From a virus, in IMG/VR virus record IMGVR_UViG_3300036770_000537, positions 1 through 30,105 of that record: DNA of 30,105 nt; one strand, written 5' to 3'. Shown piece after piece: positions 30,067 to 30,105 of the stretch. Each line of letters begins with the position of its first letter. Within the stretch, counting starts at the first letter, position 1. The notes beneath the pieces are model-generated. The model had not been told where the DNA came from and ran no database searches. It saw only the letters and a list, made by a program, of their open reading frames with translations. Position numbers and translations under genes: made by a program.

Positions 30067-30105
30067 TTAGGCCTTTTTGCCTGATTCTAAAAACTCATAA
30101 CCATT
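30067..30105 (-). CDS. Partial leftward gene at right edge (C-terminus only)
   Basis: The open frame entering from the right edge encodes NGYEFLESGKKA and stops at TAA (30069-30067). Only 12 residues are visible. Its place before a stem-loop, in the same strand as the small-gene cassette, supports a real gene end. The product cannot be identified. Confidence 0.45.
   Translation of the reverse strand, partial: NGYEFLESGKKA

Overview
This window is a stretch of a tailed-phage genome (Caudoviricetes, short-tailed type). The virion genes follow the order of a P22-like podovirus: portal, scaffold, coat, gp4-like and gp10-like tail accessory factors, a fibre gene, three ejection-type proteins, then lysis. 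The replication genes form a separate block: Cas4-like exonuclease, accessory protein, family A DNA polymerase and primase/SF3 helicase. Nothing seen is bacterial chromosomal, and no integrase, tRNA, rRNA or CRISPR array was recognised. Base composition is balanced and strong AAGGAG-type ribosome sites are common, so the host is probably Gram-negative. The gene styles resemble freshwater or environmental phages. That is a judgement from memory of such genomes, not a database match.

Layout. (1) 1-18125, rightward: late virion and lysis genes, tightly packed with many ATGA, TAATG or GTGA stop/start overlaps. The portal gene enters from the left edge. Accessory virion genes follow, including a DUF1566-type protein whose C-terminus looks like the variable region of a diversity-generating retroelement (DGR) target. 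Two hairpin terminators with TTCG loops follow the coat gene and the small gene after it. (2) 18101-21291, leftward: an operon with VRR-NUC nuclease, winged-helix protein, zinc-ribbon protein and SNF2-type helicase, then a tail of very small genes that meets the endolysin gene head-on. (3) 21298-21349: a compact divergent promoter region in which the two -35 boxes overlap. (4) 21381-28125, rightward: exonuclease, accessory protein, short C5 cytosine methyltransferase, PolA and primase/helicase. (5) 28126-28566: a non-coding region rich in direct and inverted repeats, including 33-bp-spaced repeats and a GGGTTGA heptamer array, which is a candidate replication origin. (6) 28567-30105, leftward: a cassette of tiny genes (20 to 103 aa), several of them short membrane proteins, punctuated by related stem-loops.

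How it works together: the divergent promoters probably drive both replication arms early. PolA, primase/helicase, the Cas4-like nuclease, the VRR-NUC nuclease and the SNF2 helicase would replicate and process the genome. The late block then builds the capsid, closes the portal with the gp4/gp10-like factors, ejects DNA with internal proteins, and lyses the cell with a holin and an M15 peptidase.

No wholly new system is evident. The strongest unusual signals are the DGR-like variable tail without a reverse transcriptase in the window, the layered repeat region after the primase, the overlapping divergent promoters with a predicted leaderless transcript, and several small overlapping genes that a length cut-off would miss.
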